Notes: a model not told the origin generated them from the sequence alone. Positions 7,883-16,270 are shown, numbered from the stretch's first letter. The stretch: DNA of 64,000 nucleotides from Rhizobiales bacterium 2SD (GCA_005502805.1 SCMY01000017.1:32043-96042), one strand, 5' to 3'. Translations and numbers: made by a program.

Positions 7883-9301
7883 TCAGCCCAGCGTGCGCAC
7901 GTCGACGAAGCGGCCGGTCAGGGCCGCGGCCGCCGCCATCGCCGGCGAGACGAGGTGGGTACGGCCGCGATAGCCCTGGCGACCCTCGAAATTGCGGTTC
8001 GAGGTCGAGGCGGCGCGCTGGCCCGGCTTGAGCTGGTCGGGGTTCATGCCGAGGCACATCGAGCAGCCCGGCTCGCGCCATTCGAAGCCGGCGGCGATGA
8101 AGATCTTGTCGAGGCCCTCGGCCTCGGCCTGCTGCTTCACCAGGCCCGAGCCCGGCACGATCATGCCGTAGTCCAGACTTTCATGGATCTTCTTGCCCTC
8201 GACGATCTTGGCGACGGTGCGCAGATCCTCGATGCGGCCATTGGTGCAGGAGCCGATCCAGATCACGTCGAGCGGGATCTCGGTCATCTTGGTGCCGGCG
8301 GTCAGGCCCATATACTCCAGAGCCCGCTTCTTGGAGGCGCGCTTGACCTCGTCCTCGATCTGCTCGGGATCGGGCACGGCGCCGGTCACCGAGATCACGT
8401 CCTCGGGACTGGTGCCCCAGGAGACGATCGGCGGCAGGTTGGCGGCGTCGAGCCGGACGATGCGGTCGAAATGGGCGCCCTCGTCGGAGCGCAATGTCTC
8501 CCAATAGCGCAGCGCCTCGTCCCAGGCGGCCCCCTGCGGCGCCTTCGGGCGGCCCTTGAGATAGGCATAGGCCTTCTCGTCCGGCGCGACCATGCCGGCG
8601 CGGGCGCCGCCCTCGATCGACATGTTGCAGACGGTCATACGGCCTTCCATGGTGAGGCCGCGGATCGCTTCGCCAGCGTACTCGATCACCGAGCCGGTGC
8701 CGCCGGCGGTGCCGATCTCGCCGATAATGGCCAGCGTGATGTCCTTGGCGCCGACGCCCGGAGCGGGCTTGCCGTCGACCTGGACCAGCATGTTCTTGGC
8801 CTTCTTCTGGATCAGCGTCTGGGTGGCGAGCACATGCTCGACCTCCGAGGTGCCGATGCCGTGGGCCAGGGCGCCGAAGGCGCCATGCGTCGAGGTGTGG
8901 CTGTCGCCGCAGACGATGGTGGTGCCAGGCAGGGTGAAGCCCTGCTCGGGGCCGACGATGTGGACGATACCCTGGCGGATATCGAGCTCGTTGAAGTACT
9001 CGACGCCGAAATCCCTGGCGTTCTGGGCGAGCGCCTCGACCTGGATCCGGCTTTCCTCTTCCTGGATGCCCTTGGAGCGGTCGGTGGTCTGGATGTTGTG
9101 GTCGACCACCGCCAGCGTCTTGTGCGGCGCATGGACCTTGCGGCCGGTCATGCGCAGACCCTCGAAGGCCTGCGGGCTGGTGACCTCATGCACGAGGTGG
9201 CGGTCGATATAGAGCAGGCAGGTGCCGTCGTCCTGGCGGTCGACGACATGGTCCTCGAAGATCTTGTCGTAGAGGGTGGTGGGGGCCTTGGTCGCAGTCA
9301 T
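7883..9301 (-). CDS. leuC: 3-isopropylmalate dehydratase large subunit
   Basis: Large, [4Fe-4S]-carrying subunit of isopropylmalate isomerase; pairs with LeuD. 472 residues, normal length. Aconitase-family signatures are complete: VCGDSHTSTHGAFGALAHGIG, and cluster ligands Cys352 (GSCTNG), Cys413 and Cys416 (CSMCLGMN). Starts with MTATKAPTTLYDKIF. The gene leads a tight minus-strand run ending in leuD. No leader peptide or attenuator was recognised in the roughly 90 nt immediately upstream. Confidence 0.97.
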   Translation of the reverse strand: MTATKAPTTLYDKIFEDHVVDRQDDGTCLLYIDRHLVHEVTSPQAFEGLRMTGRKVHAPHKTLAVVDHNIQTTDRSKGIQEEESRIQVEALAQNARDFGVEYFNELDIRQGIVHIVGPEQGFTLPGTTIVCGDSHTSTHGAFGALAHGIGTSEVEHVLATQTLIQKKAKNMLVQVDGKPAPGVGAKDITLAIIGEIGTAGGTGSVIEYAGEAIRGLTMEGRMTVCNMSIEGGARAGMVAPDEKAYAYLKGRPKAPQGAAWDEALRYWETLRSDEGAHFDRIVRLDAANLPPIVSWGTSPEDVISVTGAVPDPEQIEDEVKRASKKRALEYMGLTAGTKMTEIPLDVIWIGSCTNGRIEDLRTVAKIVEGKKIHESLDYGMIVPGSGLVKQQAEAEGLDKIFIAAGFEWREPGCSMCLGMNPDQLKPGQRAASTSNRNFEGRQGYRGRTHLVSPAMAAAAALTGRFVDVRTLG

Positions 9302-9390
9302 GGCTTCATCGCCTTCGGTATGGAAATCGGTAGCGGCCGCTATGGGCCAGCACGCATCGCAAAAGCCTGTCGCCGGCCGGACGGCCGGTC

Positions 9391-9567
9391 TCAGGCGCAG
9401 CTAAGGCCGGCTGCGAGCGAGGCCGTGAAACGGCCGAAGAAGCGCCAGGGCAGGCGGGCATGGTCATGCAGCGCGGCGAAGCCCTGGGTGGTCGGAAAAC
9501 GGTGCAGGTTCAGCGTGCGGCGCATCACGCGCCGGACTTCGCCCCTGTTCTGCCGCTTCACCGTCAT
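9391..9567 (-). CDS. Possible 58-residue basic small protein
   Basis: Open frame ATG 9567 to TGA 9391, encoding a very basic N-terminal half (MTVKRQNRGEVRRVMRRTL) and an aromatic/hydrophobic C-terminal half (LPWRFFGRFTASLAAGLSCA). No family recognised. It lies upstream of leuC on the same strand and fills most of the 418-bp gap before the next gene. Its composition looks protein-like, but coding status is uncertain. Confidence 0.4.
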   Translation of the reverse strand: MTVKRQNRGEVRRVMRRTLNLHRFPTTQGFAALHDHARLPWRFFGRFTASLAAGLSCA

Positions 9568-9719
9568 GGCTCGCTTCTACCAGTTCCAAACTGCACCGGC
9601 AACGCGGCACAGCTGTCGCAGCGGCAGGCGCGTAGCGCGTTCCGTGCAGGGCTGATATCTAGCGGCTTCGGGTGCGCTGCGAAAGGGCAGGCTGCGCCGG
9701 CAAACGGATTGGTGATGCG

Positions 9720-10118
9720 ATGGCGCGCTTCTTCCCCTTCATGCTGCTGGCGGTCATCGCCTATGGCGTCACCGTCGCGGCGATGGGCGTGCCGCTCTCG
9801 CGCGAGCTCCTGAGCATCGGCCTGCCGTCGGGCAGCGCTTTCGTGCTCACCGTCAGCGAGCTCCTGCTCGCGATCTCGACTATCGTGCTGTTCTTCGAGA
9901 TCATGAACGCGACCAGCGCCAAGTCGAGCTCGATCCTCAACCATGGCCTGTCCATGGTGGTGTTCATCGCCTGCGGGTTGATCTTCCTGTTCATCCCCGG
10001 CTTCGGCACCGGCACCTTCGTGATCATCACGCTGATGGCGCTGGTCGACGTGATCGCCGGCTACTCGATCAGCATCCTGACGGCGCGGCGGGATATGACC
10101 TTCGGCAACAACGAGTAG
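9720..10118 (+). CDS. Four-helix small membrane protein
   Basis: 132-residue integral membrane protein with four hydrophobic segments (near residues 3-21, 36-62, 76-95 and 97-121) and a short polar C-terminal tail RRDMTFGNNE. No named family could be assigned; similar small membrane proteins are common in Hyphomicrobiales. Start at MARFFPF (ATG 9720) because it begins the first helix cleanly; an upstream in-frame start adds a Cys/Arg-rich stretch. It is followed by a composite repeat and by the convergent kynA. Confidence 0.75.
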   Translation: MARFFPFMLLAVIAYGVTVAAMGVPLSRELLSIGLPSGSAFVLTVSELLLAISTIVLFFEIMNATSAKSSSILNHGLSMVVFIACGLIFLFIPGFGTGTFVIITLMALVDVIAGYSISILTARRDMTFGNNE

Positions 10119-10125
10119 GCGGCTC

Positions 10126-10338
10126 CGTCATCCCGGGGCGTCGCGTAGCGACGAGCCCGGAATCCATAACCACGACGCTGATCCAGTTCGTCATGCTCGC
10201 CCTTGTGGCGAGCATCCACGTCTTGAACACCACATTGCCTAAACGAAGACGTGGATGGTCGGGACAAGCCCGACCATGACGGGGAAGGCGGTGTTCATGG
10301 ATTCCGGGCTCGCCCCTTCGGGCCACCCGGAAAGACGA
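10126..10338. repeat. Nested composite intergenic repeat (long form)
   Basis: A palindromic element of about 210 bp. Outer arms carry GCCCGGAATCCAT and ATGGATTCCGGGCTC. Inside are two hairpins: CATGCTCGCC...GGCGAGCATCCACGTCTT and GACGTGGATGGTCGGG...CCCGACCATGAC. A close copy of most of it lies at 54760-54914 and the inner core is inverted at 28155-28250. It lies between a membrane protein gene and the convergent kynA. Confidence 0.75.
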
Positions 10339-10343
10339 CGGTG

Positions 10344-11192
10344 CTAAAGCTCGCTCCGCAACTGCCAGAGCTCCGGGAAGAACGAGCGCTCCAGCGCCGT
10401 CTTCAGGAACTTCACGCCGCTGGAGCCGCCGGTGCCCTGCTTGAAGCCGATGATGCGCTCGACCGTCTTCATGTGACGGAAGCGCCATTGCTGGAACTGG
10501 TCCTCGACATCGACCAGTTCCTCGGCCAGCTCATAGAGATCGAAGTATTGGTGCGTGTCGCGGTAGATCGAAAGCCACGCCGCCTTTACCGCCTCGTTCG
10601 CGACATGTGGCTGGCTCCAGTCGCGTTCCACGCACTCGGCCGGCACCGGCAGGCCGCGGCGCGCCAGGAGCCGCAGTGCCTCGTCATAGAGGCTCGGCGC
10701 ATTCAGCAGGTCCTGGAGATGGGCATGGTGCTCCGGGTGATGCTTGTGCATCGCCGCCATGCGCGGGTCCTTGGCGCCGAGGCGGAATTCTAGCGCGCGG
10801 TACTGGTAGGATTGGAAGCCGGAGGACTGGCCGAGTGCGTCTCGGAAGGCGAGGTAGTCTGATGGCGTCATGGTCGAGAGCACGTCCCAGGCCGTGACGA
10901 GCTGCGCCTGGATACGCGAGACCCGCGCCAGCGACTTGAAAGCCGGTTGCAGTTCGTCGGCGCGGATCGCCACGATGGCGCCGTCGAGTTCATGCGCCGC
11001 AAGCTTCAGCCAGAGTTCCTGGACCTGGTGAATGGTGATGAACAGTAATTCGTCGGGCGCATCGCTCAGCGGCTTCTGTGCGGCGAGCAGCAGGTCGAGG
11101 CCGAGATAGGAGCCGTAATCCATCCGCTCCTTGAAATCGGTCTGCATGCCAGGCTCGATCCGGCTCTGGTGATCGCCCGTTCCGCTGGTCAT
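10344..11192 (-). CDS. kynA: Tryptophan 2,3-dioxygenase
   Basis: Haem enzyme that opens the indole ring of L-tryptophan to give N-formylkynurenine, first step of the kynurenine pathway. 282 residues, typical for bacterial KynA. Family motifs seen: MDYGSYLGLDLLL, LFITIHQVQELWLKLAAHE, FQSYQYRALEFRLG, WRFRHMKTVERIIGFKQGTGGSSGVKFLK. It is divergent from a class V PLP enzyme across a 97-bp region carrying a perfect palindrome. Neither kynB (formamidase) nor a canonical kynureninase is seen in the window. Confidence 0.97.
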   Translation of the reverse strand: MTSGTGDHQSRIEPGMQTDFKERMDYGSYLGLDLLLAAQKPLSDAPDELLFITIHQVQELWLKLAAHELDGAIVAIRADELQPAFKSLARVSRIQAQLVTAWDVLSTMTPSDYLAFRDALGQSSGFQSYQYRALEFRLGAKDPRMAAMHKHHPEHHAHLQDLLNAPSLYDEALRLLARRGLPVPAECVERDWSQPHVANEAVKAAWLSIYRDTHQYFDLYELAEELVDVEDQFQQWRFRHMKTVERIIGFKQGTGGSSGVKFLKTALERSFFPELWQLRSEL

Positions 11193-11243
11193 GATGCCGC
11201 CCTCGCTCGCCTCGCGCCTTGACTGGAGGGAGGCGCAAGATAT

Positions 11244-11255
11244 TTTAAGCTTAAA
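11244..11255. promoter_or_regulatory. Perfect palindrome in kynA / PLP-enzyme divergent promoter
   Basis: The 12-bp palindrome TTTAAGCTTAAA lies in an AT-rich island inside an otherwise GC-rich 97-bp divergent intergenic region. It is a plausible operator for a dimeric regulator controlling both genes. Known regulators of kynurenine genes include Lrp/AsnC-type KynR; which family binds here cannot be told from sequence. Confidence 0.5.
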
Positions 11256-11289
11256 GTATTTTGCCGGATCGGCAAGGCTGCGGAGTCTG

Positions 11290-12504
11290 ATGATGGACCA
11301 GATGACGACTGCTTCCGCAGGGCTCGGATTTCCGCCGTTCGACCTCGCCGCCGAGTTCTCGCACTTCCGCCAGAACTGGCCTGAAAAGCTGCACTTCGCC
11401 GCGCACAGCCATCATTTCTGGCCGGATGCGACGCGCGAGGCGCATTTGCGCGCCTGGGATGATGCCGCCCGTCTCGTCGACGGCAAGTGGCAGGAGGTGC
11501 TCGGGCCCGTCTGGCAGAAGCTCGCGCAGGGCGTGGCCCGGCATCTCAATCTGCCGGGGATCGATGGGCTGGTTCCGGCCAACAACACCCATGAATTCGT
11601 CAACCGTTTGCTCTCCTGCCTGCCGCGCGAGCGCACGCCGCGCATCCTGACCAGCGATGCCGAATTCCACTCCTTCCGGCGCCAGATCGAGCGGCTCGCC
11701 GAGGACGGGCTGATCGAGCTCACGGTCGTGCCGGCCGAGCCCTTCGCCGGTCTGGCGGAGCGGCTGGTCGCAGCGGCGCAAGCTGGCTTTGGCCCCGACA
11801 TGGTTTTCGTCAGCCAGGTCCATTTCAATTCGGGCTATGCACTGACCGATCTGGAGGCGCTGGTCGACGGCGTCAGCGCGCCCGGCCGGCTCGTCGTCAT
11901 CGACGGCTATCACGGCTTCCTGGCCCGGCCGACCGATCTCTCGGGGATCGCCGACAAGGCCTTCTACATCGCCGGCGGCTACAAGTACGCGATGTCCGGC
12001 GAGGGCGCCTGCTTCATGCATTGCCCGCCCAGCTTTGCCATGCGGCCGCGCGACACCGGCTGGTATGCCTCCTTCGGCGCGCTCTCAGGCGCGCAGGGCG
12101 AGATCGGTTATGCCGAAAATGGCTGGCGCTTCATGGGCGCGACTTTCGACCCCTCCGGCCTCTATCGCATGGGCGCGATGTTCGACTGGCTGGAGACCAA
12201 GGGCCTGGACGTCGCCGCGATCCACGCCCACACCCATGCATTGCAGACGATCTTCGCCGAAGGGCTGGCGCAGCGGCCCTGTGGCGTACTCGCGCTTCAG
12301 AACCTCGTCGTGCCGCTGAGCGAACCGGCGCGCGGCAACTTCCTCACCTTCCGCCATGCCGATGCGGCGCTCTGGCACGAGACGCTGAAGCAGGCCGGCA
12401 TCACCGTCGATCTGCGTGGCGATCGCCTGCGCGTCGGCTTCGGGCTCTATCAGACGGAAGCCGACGTGAAGCTGCTGCTGGAGCGGCTGCTGACGTTGGG
12501 GTAG
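11290..12504 (+). CDS. Class V aminotransferase-like PLP enzyme (kynureninase-related)
   Basis: 404-residue fold-type I PLP enzyme. The Schiff-base lysine is probably Lys232 in GGYKYAMSGEGA, resembling the GYKY motif of kynureninases, with an upstream Asp in IDGYHGF that would contact the cofactor. The N-terminal region (HFAAHSHHFWPDA) lacks the YLDGNSLG motif of canonical KynU, so it belongs to a diverged class V branch. Divergence from kynA across a shared palindrome suggests a role in tryptophan/kynurenine breakdown. Start is ATG 11290 or 11293, behind a CGGAG site. Confidence 0.8.
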   Translation: MMDQMTTASAGLGFPPFDLAAEFSHFRQNWPEKLHFAAHSHHFWPDATREAHLRAWDDAARLVDGKWQEVLGPVWQKLAQGVARHLNLPGIDGLVPANNTHEFVNRLLSCLPRERTPRILTSDAEFHSFRRQIERLAEDGLIELTVVPAEPFAGLAERLVAAAQAGFGPDMVFVSQVHFNSGYALTDLEALVDGVSAPGRLVVIDGYHGFLARPTDLSGIADKAFYIAGGYKYAMSGEGACFMHCPPSFAMRPRDTGWYASFGALSGAQGEIGYAENGWRFMGATFDPSGLYRMGAMFDWLETKGLDVAAIHAHTHALQTIFAEGLAQRPCGVLALQNLVVPLSEPARGNFLTFRHADAALWHETLKQAGITVDLRGDRLRVGFGLYQTEADVKLLLERLLTLG

Positions 12505-12558
12505 GCTGTGTTCCGATCAGCCTGCCTCCTGAGCTGATCGATCGGACGGAGCTGACGC

Positions 12559-12972
12559 ATGAAGACGCTGCCGGGCCTTGTGATCGCTGCCGCTCTCGCT
12601 TCCCTCGCTCCCGCCTTCGCCCAGGCGCCGCGAAAAGCCGTTGCCTCCCCGGCCGTGCAGAAGGAGTTCGAGGGTTTCATCGGGAAGTTCCGCGCCGCGT
12701 TGAAGGCGAATGATGCCATAGCCGTCGCCGCCATGACGCGGCTGCCCTATATGGCCGACGCCTCCATTGCCGACGCCACCCAATTCCGCGCCAAGGTCTG
12801 GCCGCGCGACTTCACTGCGAAGAACCGCGCCTGCCTGCAGCGCAGCAAGCCGGTCTACGACCGCGACGGGGCCAGGAACGAGATCTACGCCATTGCCTGT
12901 GGCGGGAACATCTTCACCTTCACCAAGACATCGGCCGGCTTCCAGCTCACGGACGTCGATATCGCCGATTGA
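12559..12972 (+). CDS. Small exported protein of unknown function
   Basis: 137-residue protein with a Sec signal peptide (LPGLVIAAALASLAPAFA, cleavage after AQA likely). The mature part includes an FRAALKANDAIAVAAMTRLPY helix and ends in a small beta-rich segment (EIYAIACGGNIFTFTKT, FQLTDVDIAD). This looks NTF2/SnoaL-like in layout, but I cannot name the family. Two cysteines in the mature chain could form a disulfide. It lies 54 nt after the PLP enzyme on the same strand and may be co-transcribed. Confidence 0.75.
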   Translation: MKTLPGLVIAAALASLAPAFAQAPRKAVASPAVQKEFEGFIGKFRAALKANDAIAVAAMTRLPYMADASIADATQFRAKVWPRDFTAKNRACLQRSKPVYDRDGARNEIYAIACGGNIFTFTKTSAGFQLTDVDIAD

Positions 12973-12989
12973 TCAGGTCATGCGGCGCG

Positions 12990-14030
12990 TCAGCGCTGCG
13001 AAGTATCGACGCTGACCACCACCGACATGCCGGGCGAGAGCCGCTCGGCCAGGTCTTGACCAGCGTCGATCGCGATGCGCACCGGCACGCGCTGGGCGAT
13101 CTTGACGAAGTTGCCGGTGGCGTTCTCCGGTCGGATCACGCTGAACTCCGAGCCGGCCGCCGGCGAGAAGCGCTCGATCGTGCCGGTCAGCCGGGCATGG
13201 CGCAGCGCATCGACCGTGAAGGAGACCTTCTGGCCGATGCGCATGCCGGAGAGCTGTGTCTCCTTGAAATTGGCGATCACCCAGACCTGGCTCGGCACCA
13301 GCGCCATCAACTGCGTGCCGGCCGAGACATATTGCCCGAGCCTGGCCGAGACCTCGCCGAGTCGCCCATCCTGCGGCGCGGTGATGCGGGTGTTCTGCAG
13401 GTCGATCTCGGCAAGGTGAACGGCGGCCTCGCCACCCTGCACCGCGGCTTCCAGCGAAGCCTTGTTGACGATCGCGCTCTGGACGTCCTGCCGCGAGACG
13501 TCGACAGCGGCACGGCTTGCCGTCAGCCCGGCCTTGGCCTGGTCGAGTGCCTGGTGGCTCTGGTCGGTGTTGGTCTGGCTGACGATGCCGCGCTCACGCA
13601 AGGGCTCGATCCGGCCCCAATTGGCCTCCGCGGTACGCAAGGCTGCCTCGGCGCTGGCGACATTGGCCTCGCTGGCGCGCAGGCGCGCCTCGGCGGCGTG
13701 GCGGGCCTGCTCGGAGTTGGCGAGCGCGGCATGCTGCGCCGCGAGGCTGGCGCGGGCCTGCTCCAGCCGCTGCTGGAAGATGCGCTCGTCGATCCGGACG
13801 AGAAGCTGGCCCTGCTTGACCGCGGCGAAATCCTGCACCGCCACCTCGGCGATGTAGCCGGCGAGCTGCGGCGCGATCACGGTGACCTGGCCGCGGACAT
13901 AGGCGTTCTCGGTGGTCTCGATCGCGCTGGCGAAGGGTGGCAGCCGCCATGCGTAGAGGATGACGCTGATGCCGGCGAGGCCGACGGCGAGCGCGATATA
14001 GGTTGAGACGGAGCGGACAATGCGGGTCAT
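12990..14030 (-). CDS. HlyD/EmrA-type membrane fusion protein
   Basis: 346-residue periplasmic adaptor for a tripartite efflux pump. One N-terminal transmembrane helix (ALAVGLAGISVILYAW), a biotinyl-lipoyl half (ENAYVRGQVTVIAPQLAGYIAEVAV), long coiled-coil hairpin from about residue 70 to 180 rich in Ala/Gln/Glu, the second lipoyl half (NTRITAPQDGRLGEV) and a beta-barrel (WVIANFKETQLSGMRIGQKV). The start overlaps the MFS gene stop by 4 nt, so the pump subunits are translationally coupled. Confidence 0.92.
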   Translation of the reverse strand: MTRIVRSVSTYIALAVGLAGISVILYAWRLPPFASAIETTENAYVRGQVTVIAPQLAGYIAEVAVQDFAAVKQGQLLVRIDERIFQQRLEQARASLAAQHAALANSEQARHAAEARLRASEANVASAEAALRTAEANWGRIEPLRERGIVSQTNTDQSHQALDQAKAGLTASRAAVDVSRQDVQSAIVNKASLEAAVQGGEAAVHLAEIDLQNTRITAPQDGRLGEVSARLGQYVSAGTQLMALVPSQVWVIANFKETQLSGMRIGQKVSFTVDALRHARLTGTIERFSPAAGSEFSVIRPENATGNFVKIAQRVPVRIAIDAGQDLAERLSPGMSVVVSVDTSQR

Positions 14031-15664
14031 GGCTGGGGTGCGGGGGCAGGGGTGGCGGCGGGAGCAGCGAAGCGTTCTCGCAGGCGCAGGACGGCAAGGT
14101 GGGTGAGGAGGCCGATGAGCGCGCTGCCGGCGATCATCGCGATCAGCAGGAAGGCGTCGTTATAAGCGAGCACGGTCGCCTCCCGCGTCGCCTGCTGGGC
14201 GAGCAGGGTGACGCCTTCTGCCCGCGTTAGCCCGAGATCGGTGAGGATATGGCCGTAAGCGCCGCCCAGCTGCTGAATGCGCTCGGCGACAAGCGGATTG
14301 GCCAGCGAAAAATGCTCGGCGAGCTGGCTGTAATGGAAGCTGGTCCTGAGCGTGATGAAGCTGCCGAACAGGGCCGCGCCGAGCAACCCGCCAATGCTCT
14401 GGGTGAACAGGAAGATCACGAAGAAGCTGAGGATGTAGACCGGCCCGCGCGCCAGCGCCGGGGCGAGGCCCTGTCCCATCGCTGCCGGCAGGAACAGGGC
14501 GGAGCCATAGGCCACCAGCGCCTGGCTGAGATGGATGTCGTCCGGCCGGGTCAGGCTGGTGGCGCTGCTGTCGAGCAGCGCGCCGGTCATGATGCAGGTC
14601 AGTGCGGCCGCGTAGAAGGCGTTCTCCCGGCCAGGCCGCAGCAGCGCCGCGCAGGTGAAGCCACCGGCCAGGATCGCCGCCAGGATCACGCCATAGAGCG
14701 GCATGGTCTGCTCGTTCTGGAAACCGAGCGCCTGGAAGAAGTTGGAGGCGCCGACAGTCTGCTCGGCCAGCACGACGCGAAAGAGCAGCAGCACGGTGGC
14801 GTAGTGCAGGGTCGCCGGGCTGGTCAGCCAGCGTATGTCGATTAGCGGGCTCTGTCGGTGCAGCTCGATGACCGCCGCCAGCGTCAGGCAGAGGATCGCG
14901 CTAGCGAAGAGCCAGCCGAGCCAGGGCGCTTCCAGCCACCAGTAGATCCGTCCGAGCAAGAGCGCGACGGCGAGGGCGCCGAAACCGAGCGCGATCAGCA
15001 GGTAGCTCACCCCGTCGAGCGGCCCGATCACCTTGACCCGCGGCGGCGGCGTCAGCGGCAACGCATAGACCAGGCCGAAAGCGAGCAGTGCCAGCCCCAT
15101 CTCGAACAGGGTGAGGCCATGGAAACCGCCGATCTCGAGCAGGCTCGGCGAGAGCAGTCGCGTGATCGGGATCCCCAGCGTGGTGTTGGTCAGCGCGAGC
15201 GACAGGCCGACCGTGAGCTTCAGGCGCGGCTGCAGCGGCTCGATCATGTAGAGGAAGGCGAGCGAGGATAGCGGCGCGGCCGCGATGCCGCTCATGAAGC
15301 GCACGACCAGTGCCGATTGCAGGTCGTGCACGAAGAAGTTCAGCAGGGCGGCGATCACGAAGCCGGCGATGCTGATCTCGGCGAAATTGCGCAGGCCATA
15401 CTGCATCCTGATCTTGATCAGGGCGATCGAGAGCGAGACGTTCGGCGCCATGTACGCGGCGATCAGCCAGTTGGTCTCGGCCACGGTGGCGCCGAGCTCG
15501 CCCTGGATCTGGTAGACATTGGTCGCGACGAGATTGGCGCCGACCTGCTGTGTCAGCGCCAGCAGGGTCGAGGCCAGCATATAGGCCAGGGCGCGCGGCC
15601 GGCTCATGCTGGTCGCTGCAGGCGGTGGTGGTGCGGCATGCGGAGCGGGAGACGGCGCGTTCAT
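14027..15664 (-). CDS. DHA2-type MFS multidrug efflux transporter (EmrB-like)
   Basis: 545-residue inner-membrane antiporter of the 14-helix DHA2 family. Hydrophobic helices follow an N-terminal Pro/Ala-rich cytoplasmic tail; conserved features include TNWLIAAYMAPNVSLSIALI and the TNTTLGIPITRLL segment. With the adjacent HlyD-type adaptor it would export toxic compounds through a TolC-like outer-membrane channel, which is not encoded here. Overlaps of 4 nt with marR upstream and the adaptor downstream make a three-gene operon. Confidence 0.92.
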   Translation of the reverse strand: MNAPSPAPHAAPPPPAATSMSRPRALAYMLASTLLALTQQVGANLVATNVYQIQGELGATVAETNWLIAAYMAPNVSLSIALIKIRMQYGLRNFAEISIAGFVIAALLNFFVHDLQSALVVRFMSGIAAAPLSSLAFLYMIEPLQPRLKLTVGLSLALTNTTLGIPITRLLSPSLLEIGGFHGLTLFEMGLALLAFGLVYALPLTPPPRVKVIGPLDGVSYLLIALGFGALAVALLLGRIYWWLEAPWLGWLFASAILCLTLAAVIELHRQSPLIDIRWLTSPATLHYATVLLLFRVVLAEQTVGASNFFQALGFQNEQTMPLYGVILAAILAGGFTCAALLRPGRENAFYAAALTCIMTGALLDSSATSLTRPDDIHLSQALVAYGSALFLPAAMGQGLAPALARGPVYILSFFVIFLFTQSIGGLLGAALFGSFITLRTSFHYSQLAEHFSLANPLVAERIQQLGGAYGHILTDLGLTRAEGVTLLAQQATREATVLAYNDAFLLIAMIAGSALIGLLTHLAVLRLRERFAAPAATPAPAPQP

Positions 15665-16110
15665 CCGGCCGCTCCGCGATTGGCGACGATGTTCCGAGAC
15701 ATCCGGGAGAGCACGCGCAGCGCGATTGCCAGCTCCTCCCTATCGATCCCGTCGAGTACATCGGCGCGCAATTCGGTCAGGAACGCAAGGATGTCTTCGG
15801 CCTGGGCGCGTGCGGCTGGCGTCAGGAAAACCCGCCGGGCTCGCCGGTCGCCTTCGACCGCGCGGCGTTCGATCATGCCGGTGCGTTCGAGCCCGTCGAG
15901 CAGGCGCACCAAAGTGGGCTGCTCGATGTCGAGCAATCCGGCAAGGTCGGACTGGATCGGTCCATCGGCCTTGGCGAGCTGCATGAGGAGGCGGGCCCGC
16001 GAGAGCGTCAGTCCCATGTCGCGGGCACGTTCGTCGACCAGCGCCCTGAGCTTGCGATTGGCAGATGCCAATTCCGCAGTGAAGGCGGCCTGAAGCTCCG
16101 GGGAGTTCAT
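15661..16110 (-). CDS. MarR family transcriptional regulator
   Basis: 149-residue winged-helix regulator, first gene of the efflux operon and presumably its repressor. The HTH and wing span roughly residues 45-105 (RARLLMQLAKADGPIQSDLAGLLDIEQPTLVRLLDGLERTGMIERRAVEGDRRARRVFLT in outline). I use ATG 16110; a GTG three codons earlier is an alternative. Inverted repeats immediately upstream suggest autoregulation that is lifted by a small-molecule ligand, as for EmrR/MprA-type systems. Confidence 0.9.
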   Translation of the reverse strand: MNSPELQAAFTAELASANRKLRALVDERARDMGLTLSRARLLMQLAKADGPIQSDLAGLLDIEQPTLVRLLDGLERTGMIERRAVEGDRRARRVFLTPAARAQAEDILAFLTELRADVLDGIDREELAIALRVLSRMSRNIVANRGAAG

Positions 16111-16116
16111 AGCGTT

Positions 16117-16158
16117 CACATTGATAGCTTGCTAATGATGTGCTTACATAGCAATGTG
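16117..16158. promoter_or_regulatory. Inverted repeats upstream of marR operon (candidate operator)
   Basis: Two nested symmetries: arms CACATTG (16117-16123) and CAATGTG (16152-16158), and the inner palindrome TAGC-TT-GCTA (16125-16134). They sit directly ahead of the marR start in an AT-rich stretch, as expected for a MarR-dimer operator overlapping the promoter. Confidence 0.5.
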
Positions 16159-16243
16159 AAAAACGCATTTCAATTGCCGATATGCGACATTGTTATGCAA
16201 AAATGGAATGTCGCGCCTTGCGACTGGAGCAGCCACGGGCAAC

Positions 16244-16270
16244 AAAAAAACGCGGCCCGAAGGCCGCGTT
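16244..16270 (-). terminator. Rho-independent terminator of rplS
   Basis: On the minus strand, stem AACGCGGCC / GGCCGCGTT with a TTCG tetraloop is followed by a run of seven T. It lies about 30 nt after the rplS stop and isolates rplS from the downstream marR operon. Confidence 0.9.

Noticed and set aside
7955..9655. A 566-codon plus-strand frame opposite leuC
   Set aside because: It is fully covered by leuC, which has complete catalytic motifs; the plus-strand translation has no family features and reflects GC-rich third positions.
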